64,000 nucleotides of DNA from JAAFHI01 sp039793685 (GTDB lineage: Bacteria; Acidobacteriota; Blastocatellia; Chloracidobacteriales; Chloracidobacteriaceae), in assembly GCA_039793685.1 (NCBI GenBank), contig JBDRAL010000037.1, positions 1-64,000 of the forward strand, read 5' to 3'. Every line of letters starts with the position of its first letter. Positions within the stretch are counted from its first letter, which is position 1. Made by a program: the position numbers and the translations under genes. Shown here piece by piece: positions 8,633-17,355 of this stretch. The notes below the pieces were generated by a model, which was not told the origin of the DNA, searched no databases, and worked only from the letters and a program-made list of their open reading frames with translations.

Positions 8633-9728
8633 TGCCTTCTCCGTAAAACGTACGCATTAACGTCTCGATCCAGAGCCGCGCCGCCGCGCGCGTGCCCTCC
8701 GGGTTGAAATGAACTTCGTCCGACTGCCGATATTCCGCGCCGAGCGGGTCGAGGTCGGGGCCTTCGAGCGCGAGGCCATCCTGTTGAACCCTTTTCAATG
8801 CGGCCCGCAGGTTCGGCGCGGGCTTGCCCTCGACGAACGTCCCGGTGGCGACCATCCAGCGCGGCGCGCCCCCGACCGCCTTTTCAAATTCACGGATGAG
8901 CGTCGTCAGCCGCTGATGGTATTCGTCCTCTGGCATCGTGTTGTCCGACTCGCCCTGCTGCCAGAGAATCGCCCGCACGCCGTTCGGCGCGGTGGCCCGC
9001 ATGGCCGTGACCAGTCGTTGAAAATTCGGCGTGCCGGGCGCCCAGTCGCGCATGCTCGTGCTGCCGACGGCGACGTTGATGAATCCGATCGGACGGTCGC
9101 CGAGTCTTTTTGAAAGTTCATCGCCGACAAGCGGCCAGACCGAGCCGCCACCGTTCAAAACCTGCGGATCCGCGCCGGATTTCCAGACGATGCGCCCGTC
9201 TTCCTGAACCTGGCCGTTGCGGACATTGGCCGATTTCGTGAGAAAGAAATTCCGGCAGCTTCCGCCCGCGTTCGACTGCCCGACGATGAGAAACACTTCG
9301 CCGACACCGACTTCCGCCACCGCGACATGGTTGAACGTGACCGCGTCGGTGGGTTGGCTCGCCCGCAACAACACACGCGCCCAGCCGGTCCGGACCGTGG
9401 CCTCGCCTTCAAAATACGTCAGTCGCGGGGTAGCGAACGGCTTCCAGTCGGACGGCTCGATCATGCCGTCGCCGTTGGCGTCGATGCCCGCTTCCACGCC
9501 CTTCGCAAGCCAACCGATGCGACCGGCCACCTTGACGCGCGCCGTGCCGTCCGGTCCCGCTTGAACCACCGAGCCGGGTTCGGGCAGGGACACGCCATGC
9601 ACGCGCCGGTCGAGGTAGATCGCCCGCCGCAATTCGTGGGTATTGGTGGCGACAGCCATGAGGAAAACTCCGAGACACACGACGAACGCCGCGACCAGCG
9701 CGATTCGGCCACGGCGACGGTTCAACAT
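8619..9728 (-). CDS. Exported SGNH-type carbohydrate (sialate-like) O-acetylesterase
   Basis: A 369-residue protein with an N-terminal membrane anchor or signal (IALVAAFVVCLGVFLMAVA, residues about 9-27). The esterase domain has the nucleophile block VGQSNAGG, block III ILWQQGESDN and the catalytic DEVHFNPEG near the C-terminus. This is the SASA/carbohydrate-esterase pattern, so it should remove acetyl groups from sugars outside the cytoplasm. It sits between the carbamoyltransferase and argB with a 14-base overlap. That is an odd place for it, unless it serves the polysaccharide genes further down the same strand. A role in arginine synthesis is not supported. Confidence 0.8.
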   Translation of the reverse strand: MLNRRRGRIALVAAFVVCLGVFLMAVATNTHELRRAIYLDRRVHGVSLPEPGSVVQAGPDGTARVKVAGRIGWLAKGVEAGIDANGDGMIEPSDWKPFATPRLTYFEGEATVRTGWARVLLRASQPTDAVTFNHVAVAEVGVGEVFLIVGQSNAGGSCRNFFLTKSANVRNGQVQEDGRIVWKSGADPQVLNGGGSVWPLVGDELSKRLGDRPIGFINVAVGSTSMRDWAPGTPNFQRLVTAMRATAPNGVRAILWQQGESDNTMPEDEYHQRLTTLIREFEKAVGGAPRWMVATGTFVEGKPAPNLRAALKRVQQDGLALEGPDLDPLGAEYRQSDEVHFNPEGTRAAARLWIETLMRTFYGEGNAGR

Positions 9729-9740
9729 CCGCGTCGTCCT

Positions 9741-10682
9741 CTACTCAAAGCAGTGCAGCAGGATCGACTTCTGGACGTGCAGCCGGTTTTCGGCTTCGTC
9801 GTAGCAGTCGTTCTGATCGGAGTCCATCACGTCGTCGGCGATTTCGATGTTCCGGCGCAGCGGCATGCAGTGCAGAAACCGCGCCTGGCCGATTTTGTCG
9901 AGCGTGATCATCCAGTCGCGGTACTTCGTGGCCGGCGGCACGCCGTAGTCGAGCAGCGATCCCCACGACTTGGCGTAGACCACGTCCTGCGATTTCAGCA
10001 GGCTCTGGTCATGCGAAATCCGGACGTTGCCGAGTTGCCGCATCACCTTTTCCGGCAGCGGATATTCCGGCGGCGCGACGATGGTCAGGTCGCAGCCGAA
10101 CTGCCGCGCCGCCACCGCGAAGGAATTCGGCACGGCGGTCGGCAGCGCCTTGATGTGCGGCGCCCACGCCAGCGCGACTTTCAGGCCGTCGGTTTTCCCG
10201 AAACGCTGCTTGATCGTCATCATGTCGGCCATCGCCTGACAGGGATGATAAAGCGACGATTCCATGTTGATGATCGGGACCGAGGCATAACGACGAAAAC
10301 ACTCGATGAGCGGGTCGTCGAAATCTTCCTCGGCGTTGCGCATCGAAGGGAAGCAGCGGATGCAGATCGCGTCGAAATAGCGCGACAGGACGCGCGCGGC
10401 GTCCTTGACGTGTTCCGGCTTGTCGGCGTCCATCACCGCGCCTTCGGCAAATTCCAGATTCCACGTCCCCTTGCCGACTTCGAGCGACATTGAATTGCCG
10501 CCAAGCTGCGCGATGCCGACCGAGAAACTGGTGCGCGTCCGCAATGAACTGTCGAAGAACACCAGCGCCACCGACTTCCCGGCGAGCGTCTGGTTGCGTT
10601 CGCCCTTGTGGGCGATGGCGTGGTCGATGATGCGTTCGAGCGCCTCGCGTGAGTATTCGCCCGTGTTGATGAAATGATTCAT
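9741..10682 (-). CDS. argF': N-acylornithine carbamoyltransferase (ArgF' type)
   Basis: A 313-residue transcarbamylase. The carbamoyl-phosphate loop reads SSLRTRTSF near residue 50, and the C-terminal signature is HCMPLRRN followed by DEAENRLHVQKS. These match N-acetylornithine (Xanthomonas) and N-succinylornithine (Bacteroides) carbamoyltransferases, rather than ordinary ornithine carbamoyltransferase, which ends with HCLPVRR-type motifs. The product would therefore be acetyl- or succinyl-citrulline. Glu in TWNLEFAEGAVMD resembles the acetyl-type enzyme in my recollection, but I cannot settle the acyl group. The presence of argB and argC fits acetylated intermediates. Upstream is a heptamer array with no visible ribosome binding site. 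Confidence 0.87.
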   Translation of the reverse strand: MNHFINTGEYSREALERIIDHAIAHKGERNQTLAGKSVALVFFDSSLRTRTSFSVGIAQLGGNSMSLEVGKGTWNLEFAEGAVMDADKPEHVKDAARVLSRYFDAICIRCFPSMRNAEEDFDDPLIECFRRYASVPIINMESSLYHPCQAMADMMTIKQRFGKTDGLKVALAWAPHIKALPTAVPNSFAVAARQFGCDLTIVAPPEYPLPEKVMRQLGNVRISHDQSLLKSQDVVYAKSWGSLLDYGVPPATKYRDWMITLDKIGQARFLHCMPLRRNIEIADDVMDSDQNDCYDEAENRLHVQKSILLHCFE

Positions 10683-10689
10683 GGATAAA

Positions 10690-10783
10690 GTCTGGAGTCT
10701 GGAGTCTGGAGTCGAGAGTCAGAGTCAATGTAGACAAATAGTACTGTCTTCTGACTCCAGACTCACGACTCACGACTCCAGAC
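10690..10783. repeat. Inverted heptamer array, GTCTGGA family
   Basis: Almost the whole argC to argF' gap consists of 7-bp-period units. GTCTGGA units occupy 10690-10727 and their complements (GACTCCA, GACTCAC) lie at 10752-10783, so the RNA of the minus-strand operon would fold into a long hairpin. In the gene direction, the argC stop TGA is followed by six A and then the first unit. The opposite arm ends about seven bases before the argF' ATG. Confidence 0.92.
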
Positions 10784-10789
10784 TTTTTT

Positions 10790-11800
10790 TCAAGGATTCG
10801 TTGCAAAAAACCGCAGCCCGGCGTCGCGTGGAAGGCCGTGCATGAGGTTGAAGCATTCGACGGCCTGTGACGCGCCGCCTTTGAGTACGTTGTCGATGGC
10901 GCTGTGTACGATGGCCGTCCGTCCGTCGGAGCGGACACTTATATCGCAAAAATTCGTTCCGCGAACCCATTTGATGTTCGGCGAATCGTTTTGAAGCCGG
11001 ATGAAGGGCTGGCCTTCATATCGCGCGGCGTAGATTTCGCGCAGTTTTTCCGTCGTCGTTTCTTCCTTCAGCGTCACGAAAGCGGTGACGAAAATGCCGC
11101 GCACGAACGGCCCCGAATGCGGTTGAAAAACGAACTCGACGCTGTTTGACGTACTGGTTTCAAGCGCCTGCCGGATTTCGGGAATGTGCCGGTGGGTAAA
11201 GGTTTCGTAGGAAAAATAGCTGTCCGCGCGAAACGGATGATGCGTCGTGCTTTTGGCCTTGACGCCCGCGCCGGACGACCCCGTGACCGCGCTCACCGCG
11301 ATGTGCGCGTGCAGGTTGTTCGCGACGAGCGGGTAGAGCGCAAGAATTGTCGCGGTGGCGAAGCAGCCCGGCGCGGCGACGTGGCGCGCAGATTTGATTT
11401 CTTCCTCGAAAAGCTCCGGCGAGCCGTAGGTGAACGCCTCGGTCCGGTCGAACGCCGTGTGTTCGGCCTTGTAAAACTTTTCATAAACGGCCTTGTCCCG
11501 AAGCCGGAAGTCCGCCGAGGCGTCGATGATCCGGACCGTCTCGGGAAACATTCCGATGGCCTTCATCGCCTCGCCGTTCGGGAGCGCGAGAAAAAGCACA
11601 TCGACATCGCCGATGTCCGCGAGCTTCTGAAAAACAAGGCCCGTGCCGGTCAGATTGGGATGAACCGCTTCAAGCGGCTTGCCCGCCGCTTCGTTGCCGG
11701 TCACCGCCGTGACTTCGACATTCGAATGCAGCAATAAAAGACGGGTGATTTCGCCGCCGATATAGCCCGAGGCCCCGGCGACGGCGGTGCGTAGTTTCAT
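10790..11800 (-). CDS. argC: N-acetyl-gamma-glutamyl-phosphate reductase
   Basis: A 336-residue NADPH-dependent reductase for step three of arginine synthesis. The nucleotide-binding loop is VAGASGYIGGEITRLL at residues about 7-22. The catalytic cysteine lies in APGCFATATILALYP near residue 148, and VTGSSGAGVKAKSTTHHP contributes to the active site. Length is normal. It is flanked on both sides by inverted GTCTGGA arrays, and no Shine-Dalgarno sequence is visible before its ATG (context GAGACTTTC). Confidence 0.95.
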   Translation of the reverse strand: MKLRTAVAGASGYIGGEITRLLLLHSNVEVTAVTGNEAAGKPLEAVHPNLTGTGLVFQKLADIGDVDVLFLALPNGEAMKAIGMFPETVRIIDASADFRLRDKAVYEKFYKAEHTAFDRTEAFTYGSPELFEEEIKSARHVAAPGCFATATILALYPLVANNLHAHIAVSAVTGSSGAGVKAKSTTHHPFRADSYFSYETFTHRHIPEIRQALETSTSNSVEFVFQPHSGPFVRGIFVTAFVTLKEETTTEKLREIYAARYEGQPFIRLQNDSPNIKWVRGTNFCDISVRSDGRTAIVHSAIDNVLKGGASQAVECFNLMHGLPRDAGLRFFATNP

Positions 11801-11808
11801 GAAAGTCT

Positions 11809-11938
11809 CTGAGTCTGGAGTCGAGAGTCTGGAGTCAGAACCGAAAAAGTCTGGAGTCGAGAGTCGTGAGTCTGGAGTCGGAAAACAAAGTCACTTTCTT
11901 GTTTTGACTCAACACTTTCGACTCCAGACTCCAGACTT
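11809..11938. repeat. Inverted heptamer array, GTCTGGA family
   Basis: The gap between the P-loop gene and argC is filled by GTCTGGA-type units in both orientations (11811-11879 in one sense, 11905-11938 in the other). In the gene direction the array starts five bases after the stop codon of the P-loop gene and runs to within about eight bases of the argC start. It repeats the layout of the argC to argF' gap. Confidence 0.9.
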
Positions 11939-11943
11939 CTCTT

Positions 11944-13005
11944 TCAGCGTCCGGCGGAAGCCGCGAGCGGCTGGTAGTGCGTGTCGGCGAGGCCGAGCAG
12001 GGCGGGCGTGGCGCGCTTCTGGTCGAGCTTGAGGGAAGCGAGCAGCTTGTGCGGGTACTTCAATCCGTTGATGGACGGAATGTTGAAGTGGTCTTCGAGG
12101 TAGTCCGAGCCGGAGACGTTTTCGGTGGCGAGGCCGCTGAAGGCGTCGATGACCACGCCGAGCTTGTCGAGGTAGATCTTCGCGCCGTAGGCCGCCATCA
12201 GATCGCCCGCGCAGACCACGACGGCCGCCACCGAAGCCATGATGTTTTCGTCGTTGATGACCGATTCGACCTTGTAATGGCCCATGATGCCGTCGCCGAG
12301 TTCGAAGATGAGCAGGTCGCCGTCGAGCGCGTTGACGACCGTCTTCACGATCGGCGCGAGATCGGGGGCGTCCACCGTCGAGGGCAGGCCGCAATCGAGG
12401 AAGCTCTTGACGTCGACGGCTCCGGCCTTTTCGAACTGCCGCAGGTCGCGCACCGCGCCCACGCCCGAGAGCTTCGCCGCGCCGACCTTGTAACCCGTTT
12501 CCGTCGCGGCTTCGATGAGCTTCGCGGCGGTGACGGTCTTGCCGACGTTCATGCAGGTTCCGATGACGAGGACGATGGGTCGCGGGTTTTCAATCTTTTC
12601 CGAAACCGGCAGGGCGTAGCGGCCCACGTTGATGACGCCCTGCGCGTCAACCGGACTACCAAGGTACTTGACCTTCGTCGGCTGGCCGAGCGCGGTGGTC
12701 GAGTCGATGAACCGTCCGATGACACCGCCCATGTTCAAAAGGGCCAGTGTCTGGCCTTCCTCGACGTGTTCCGGCACGCAGCCCACGAATCCGCGCAGCG
12801 CCTGACGCGAGCCGAACACGCCCAGTACGCGGTCGCCCGGTTCGAGACGGACGAGCGATCCGTCGGCGAGTTCAAGGTTGGGGTAGGACTCGTTCACGCT
12901 GAGAATTTCCACCAGCGCGAGATCGCCCACGGCGGGCGTCGCGACATGCGCGGTCTGAAAATCCTGGCCGATGTCGGCCTTGATGGTCGAGGAACCGATC
13001 TTCAT
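11944..13005 (-). CDS. P-loop protein of unknown function in the arginine operon (DUF1611-like)
   Basis: A 353-residue protein. Residues 1-140 look like a small beta-rich domain. From residue 143 a P-loop NTPase fold begins with IVLVIGTCMNVGKTVTAA (Walker A GTCMNVGKT, residues 149-157). A possible Walker B follows in GDLLIFELGDGIMG near 228-241. The arrangement resembles DUF1611/MobB-type nucleotide-binding proteins, but I cannot assign a reaction. It lies four bases after argH and upstream of argC on the same strand, so it is almost surely co-transcribed with arginine genes. An ATP-dependent ligase, kinase or metal-cofactor role is possible; none is shown. Confidence 0.75.
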   Translation of the reverse strand: MKIGSSTIKADIGQDFQTAHVATPAVGDLALVEILSVNESYPNLELADGSLVRLEPGDRVLGVFGSRQALRGFVGCVPEHVEEGQTLALLNMGGVIGRFIDSTTALGQPTKVKYLGSPVDAQGVINVGRYALPVSEKIENPRPIVLVIGTCMNVGKTVTAAKLIEAATETGYKVGAAKLSGVGAVRDLRQFEKAGAVDVKSFLDCGLPSTVDAPDLAPIVKTVVNALDGDLLIFELGDGIMGHYKVESVINDENIMASVAAVVVCAGDLMAAYGAKIYLDKLGVVIDAFSGLATENVSGSDYLEDHFNIPSINGLKYPHKLLASLKLDQKRATPALLGLADTHYQPLAASAGR

Positions 13006-13009
13006 CGTT

Positions 13010-14368
13010 TCATTCTCCTGATGAATGCTTCGCCTTGGCGCGGGCGATTTGAAGTTGAACCTGCTCCGGCGACGTACCGCCGTGCGAATTGCGACCCGCC
13101 ACGGAATGCTCGGGGCTGAACGTTTCCGATGAAACCGTCAGTCCCAGCGTTTCCCATTCTTGGGGGGGGAGTTGAGAAAATGCGACGCCCCGCCGGACCA
13201 GTTGGCCGACGACGGAATGGGCATTGCGGAACGGCATGCCGTTGGCCACGAGCATCTCGGCGATGTCGGTGGCGAACAGCAGTTCGTCGGAAGCCGCCGC
13301 GCGCATGACCTCCGCCTTGATGGTCATCTTCGCGGCGGCGATGGCGCAGACGTTGACCGAAGCGAGTACGGTTTGCGCGGTGCGGATGACCGGCGGCTTG
13401 GTTTCCTGAAGGTCCCGGTTGTAGCCGAAGGGCAAGCCCTTGAGCGTGGTCAGCAGATTGACCAGTTCGCCGATGGTCTGGCCCGCCTTGCCGCGGACGA
13501 GTTCCATGCAGTCCGGGTTTTTCTTCTGCGGCATGATGCTCGACCCGGTGGTGAGTTCATCGGGGAGCTTCACGAAATCGAATTCCGACGAGCACCAGAG
13601 CACGAGGTTTTCCGCGAATTGCGAGAGATGCACTGCGAGCAGGGAACAGGCGAAGAGAAACTCCGCCGCGAAATCGCGGTCGGCCACGGCGTCGATGGAG
13701 TTGGTGAAAACATCGTCCGCGCCGAGTTGCGTCGCGGTGAATTTGGGATCGGTCGGGACCGCCGTGCCCGCGAGCGCGCAGGCACCGAGCGGCGACACGA
13801 AGGGCCGGTTCAAACGTTCGATGTCACGTTCGAACATAGCGTGAAACGACATTAAAACGTGGGCGAACAGGACCGGCTGCGCCCGCTGGACGTGGGTGTA
13901 GCCCGGCATCACCGCGTCGGCGTATTCCGCGGCCTTGGCGACCAGCGCGGCGTTGAGCTTCGCCAGCGCGGCCCGCAGCGCCTGTTGCTGCTGGCGGACG
14001 TAAAGCCGGAGGTCGAGCGCCACCTGATCGTTGCGGCTGCGCGCCGTGTGGAGCAGACGGGCGTCTTCGCCGATGATTTCTTCAAGCCGCTTTTCGACGT
14101 TCATATGAACGTCTTCATGTTCGAACTTGAGTTCCAGACCTTCTTCGAGAATCTGGAGCAGTCCCGCCCGCATGCGCTCCGCCTGCGCGGGTGCGAACAC
14201 ACCCGTGTGTTCGAGCATGGCCACATGCGCGAGCGATCCGCGAATGTCGCAGGCGATCAGATGGCGGTCGTCCTCGATGGAGGCGACGTAGGCCATGATC
14301 TCGTCATCGACGGCGGATTCGAATGCGGCGCGGAGAACCTGTTGGTTGCTACTGCCAGTCGCGGACAC
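13010..14368 (-). CDS. argH: Argininosuccinate lyase
   Basis: A 452-residue fumarase-superfamily enzyme that splits argininosuccinate into arginine and fumarate. The signature GSSIMPQKKNPD lies near residue 276, and the second conserved region is HTARSRNDQVALDLRLY near 106. YTHVQRAQPVLFAH near 155 is also typical. The usual WGGRF start of the family is missing: the protein opens with SNQQVLRAAFESAVDDEI. Its 5' end overlaps the upstream membrane-protein gene by about 20 bases. The P-loop gene follows after four bases. Confidence 0.95.
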   Translation of the reverse strand: MSATGSSNQQVLRAAFESAVDDEIMAYVASIEDDRHLIACDIRGSLAHVAMLEHTGVFAPAQAERMRAGLLQILEEGLELKFEHEDVHMNVEKRLEEIIGEDARLLHTARSRNDQVALDLRLYVRQQQQALRAALAKLNAALVAKAAEYADAVMPGYTHVQRAQPVLFAHVLMSFHAMFERDIERLNRPFVSPLGACALAGTAVPTDPKFTATQLGADDVFTNSIDAVADRDFAAEFLFACSLLAVHLSQFAENLVLWCSSEFDFVKLPDELTTGSSIMPQKKNPDCMELVRGKAGQTIGELVNLLTTLKGLPFGYNRDLQETKPPVIRTAQTVLASVNVCAIAAAKMTIKAEVMRAAASDELLFATDIAEMLVANGMPFRNAHSVVGQLVRRGVAFSQLPPQEWETLGLTVSSETFSPEHSVAGRNSHGGTSPEQVQLQIARAKAKHSSGE

Positions 14369-14999
14369 TGGGGTGAACTCCTTCTTCTCGTTTTTTGTGG
14401 CTCAGCAAGAAGTGAGCAATGAATTTCTGTTGAGCTGGCGTTAAGTCTTTTCCAAAGTTCCTGACCTTTTCTGCTTCGATTCGAATTGAAGATCGTCTGC
14501 TTCCAAAATGAACGGAAGACATCAGAAACAAGGTCCAACTGAAACTGGTTTTCCAGCCTAATTTACCGATTCCCCGTGAGATTGTTACCGAATCCCCGAG
14601 ACGCTCAATCACGGTTTTCCCGAAGATGCAAACGGCCGCTTCCCACAACCCGAAACAACCCAGAAAGATGTGGACCGATAGCTTCAGAAGAAGAATCCCA
14701 CCGGAATGGACCCCTGAGTGAAAACCGTTGCCAAGGATGATTCCGAGTAAAACGAACCAGAGGATCATGAATGGAACGAAAATCACTCGGTCCGTCATCC
14801 AGGTTCTGGCTTCAATCCGGAAAAAGTTTGTATCGGTTCGGACGATGACTCCGTTCGGTGGATTCATCTGAATCGTGAACGGTGCAGCCGTAACCTGGTC
14901 GAATTCCTTTCTGCACTTCGGACACATTCCGACTTTTTCAGGGATGTCGGAAAGGTCCGAAAGAAAAGTTCCCGAGCAGGTTTTGCATTGATGAGCCAT
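14349..14999 (-). CDS. Small membrane protein with N-terminal zinc ribbon
   Basis: A 216-residue protein of unknown function. The N-terminus has two CxxC pairs (C6/C9 and C26/C29: CKTCSGTF and MCPKCRKEF), which should bind one zinc. Two membrane segments follow (about 75-96 and 104-127), then a soluble tail ending KKREEGVHPSVRDWQ. The GC content and codon choice look lower than for the neighbours. It overlaps argH by 20 bases, so it may be translated with the arginine genes, but no functional link is evident. Confidence 0.72.
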   Translation of the reverse strand: MAHQCKTCSGTFLSDLSDIPEKVGMCPKCRKEFDQVTAAPFTIQMNPPNGVIVRTDTNFFRIEARTWMTDRVIFVPFMILWFVLLGIILGNGFHSGVHSGGILLLKLSVHIFLGCFGLWEAAVCIFGKTVIERLGDSVTISRGIGKLGWKTSFSWTLFLMSSVHFGSRRSSIRIEAEKVRNFGKDLTPAQQKFIAHFLLSHKKREEGVHPSVRDWQ

Positions 15000-15090
15000 T
15001 TCGCTGATTTACCCGACTTGATCCTCCGGCAATGAAACCGGCGAGCACTGAAAGTTTCAGTTGCCCGCCTCATTGATGTCATCGGATGGA

Positions 15091-15360
15091 CTATGGTCGG
15101 GTGAACAGGCGTAAAATGGCGTTTTCAAGGCCGAACAAAGCCAGGCTCGTCCCGATGAAAAGAACACTTGCGACGGTTTCAACCGGCGCGTGGCCCCAAA
15201 CCTGGCGAATCGAAGGAAGTGAGACGCCGAAAGTAAGGGCGAGTGAGGCAGTCATTGCGACCACGACTGCAAGGGTTGCGATGAGTTCCTCGCCGACAAG
15301 GCGGCGGTGAACCCGCGTTTCGAGCGTTATGTTACGAAGCATGAAGTTTTCCACTTTCAC
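15091..15360 (-). CDS. Small two-helix membrane protein
   Basis: A protein of about 89 residues with two hydrophobic segments (ELIATLAVVVAMTASLALTFG and VASVLFIGTSLALFGLENA). I start it at GTG 15360 because GGAGGT lies four bases upstream. GTG 15354 (spacing ten) is an equally good candidate, and ATG 15342 is the fallback. A longer frame running back into argG is not used. Function unknown; it sits between argG and the zinc-ribbon gene on the same strand. Confidence 0.55.
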   Translation of the reverse strand: MKVENFMLRNITLETRVHRRLVGEELIATLAVVVAMTASLALTFGVSLPSIRQVWGHAPVETVASVLFIGTSLALFGLENAILRLFTRP

Positions 15361-15430
15361 GAGGACCTCCCTGAAAAACGTGTTCGGGCTGCGGGGTGAA
15401 TTGGTGAAAAAAACCTTCAGGCTTCGAAGT

Positions 15431-15467
15431 GCGTTCACTCCACAGCCTGACGGGCGGGAGTGAACGC
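15431..15467 (-). terminator. Stem-loop after argG, possible terminator
   Basis: Arms GCGTTCACTCC (15431-15441) and GGAGTGAACGC (15457-15467) are perfectly complementary, with a 15-base loop, seven bases beyond the argG stop. A run of seven T on the minus strand follows about 20 bases further down (around 15408-15414), next to a second short CTTC/GAAG hairpin. Termination is plausible, but the T-run is distant from the main stem. Confidence 0.5.
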
Positions 15468-15473
15468 GATGTT

Positions 15474-16684
<1,211 letters not shown>

Positions 16685-16688
<4 letters not shown>

Positions 16689-17146
16689 GCCTTGCCTGCC
16701 TCTTTCAGAATGCGGTCGGCGACTTTCTTCGCCTTCGCGCCCTCGCGCACGACCGCCAGAATCGTATTGTCCCCGGCCACCGTCCCGATGATGTCGGGAA
16801 TGCCGAGCCGGTCGAGCGCCTCCGCGACCGGGTGGGCGTTGGCGGCGTCGGTATGAATCACCACCAGATTGCCCGAGTGCTGTACGCCGCGCACCAGCCG
16901 GGCCAGCAGCAGCGCTTCCGTCGAGGACTCCCGCTCGGCGACCGCGCCGTTCAGCAGCGCGTAGTAGGGACCTTCCAGATCCGCCAGCCGAACCAGTCCG
17001 AGTTCCTTCATGTCGCGCGACATCGTTGCCTGATCGCATTCGACATCGAACTTTTTGAGCAGCGCTTCCCGCAGTTCGTGCTGCGTGGCAATCCGGGTCG
17101 TCCGGATGATTTTCAAAATCGCCTTTTGCCGTTCGGCCTTGCTCAT
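16685..17146 (-). CDS. argR: Arginine repressor ArgR
   Basis: A 153-residue regulator. The N-terminal winged helix has the recognition element CDQATMSRDMKELGLVR near residues 38-54. The C-terminal oligomerisation and arginine-binding domain ends with GTVAGDNTILAVVREG, with the GDNTI form of the ligand loop near residues 122-127. In the family it forms hexamers that bind ARG boxes when arginine is present. Two such boxes lie in its own promoter. It overlaps argG by four bases, and AGGAG precedes the ATG by about six bases. Confidence 0.96.
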
Positions 17147-17175
17147 AAACGCTCCTCACCGAATTCAGGAGGGCG

Positions 17176-17203
17176 ATTGTATGTAAAAATATGCAGTTGT
17201 CAA
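17176..17203 (-). promoter_or_regulatory. Sigma-70-type promoter of argR-argG
   Basis: On the minus strand a perfect -35 element TTGACA (17198-17203) is followed after 16 bases by TACAAT (17176-17181). The argR start codon is 29 bases further on, with AGGAG in between. The spacer and the -10 element are covered by an ARG-box-like palindrome. Confidence 0.75.
17178..17195. promoter_or_regulatory. ARG-box-like operator 1
   Basis: The 18-base imperfect palindrome TGTATGTAAAAATATGCA overlaps the spacer and -10 element of the argR promoter. Its outer bases TG.AT...AT.CA match the ArgR site consensus. Repressor bound here would block RNA polymerase. Confidence 0.65.
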
Positions 17204-17212
17204 CTCATTTCT

Positions 17213-17230
17213 TGCATAATTTTTCATTCA
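17213..17230. promoter_or_regulatory. ARG-box-like operator 2
   Basis: The 18-base imperfect palindrome TGCATAATTTTTCATTCA lies 35 bases (centre to centre) from operator 1, about three helical turns away, which suits binding of one ArgR hexamer to both. It lies upstream of the argR -35 element and faces the plus-strand agmatine genes. Confidence 0.6.
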
Positions 17231-17302
17231 GGGCGGGTCAGGTTGAATCGGTCGTCCGGGGTCGGGTAATGTCCGGCGATTTTTTGGAACGCATTTTTGG
17301 AA

Positions 17303-17334
17303 CGCAAAGGCGCAAGGGCGCAAAGACGCAAGGA
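17303..17334. repeat. Four 8-base units CGCAARRR before the amidase gene
   Basis: Units CGCAAAGG, CGCAAGGG, CGCAAAGA and CGCAAGGA follow directly on each other. Just before them a 13-base sequence (TTTTTGGAACGCA) occurs twice at about 17281-17305. This is an 8-base period, unlike the 7-base families elsewhere in the window. It lies in the 5' leader of the amidase gene. Confidence 0.75.
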
Positions 17335-17355
17335 ATCTCAAAGAGGGAAGCAACG

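Noticed and set aside
8619..9728. The SGNH esterase as the missing acylcitrulline deacylase
   Set aside because: It has an export signal and sugar-ester motifs, while acylcitrulline deacylases are cytosolic metallopeptidase-like enzymes.
16689..17159. Extended argG start
   Set aside because: The extra codons are a shadow of argR in another frame. ATG 16688 begins the standard MKKIALAYSGG start.
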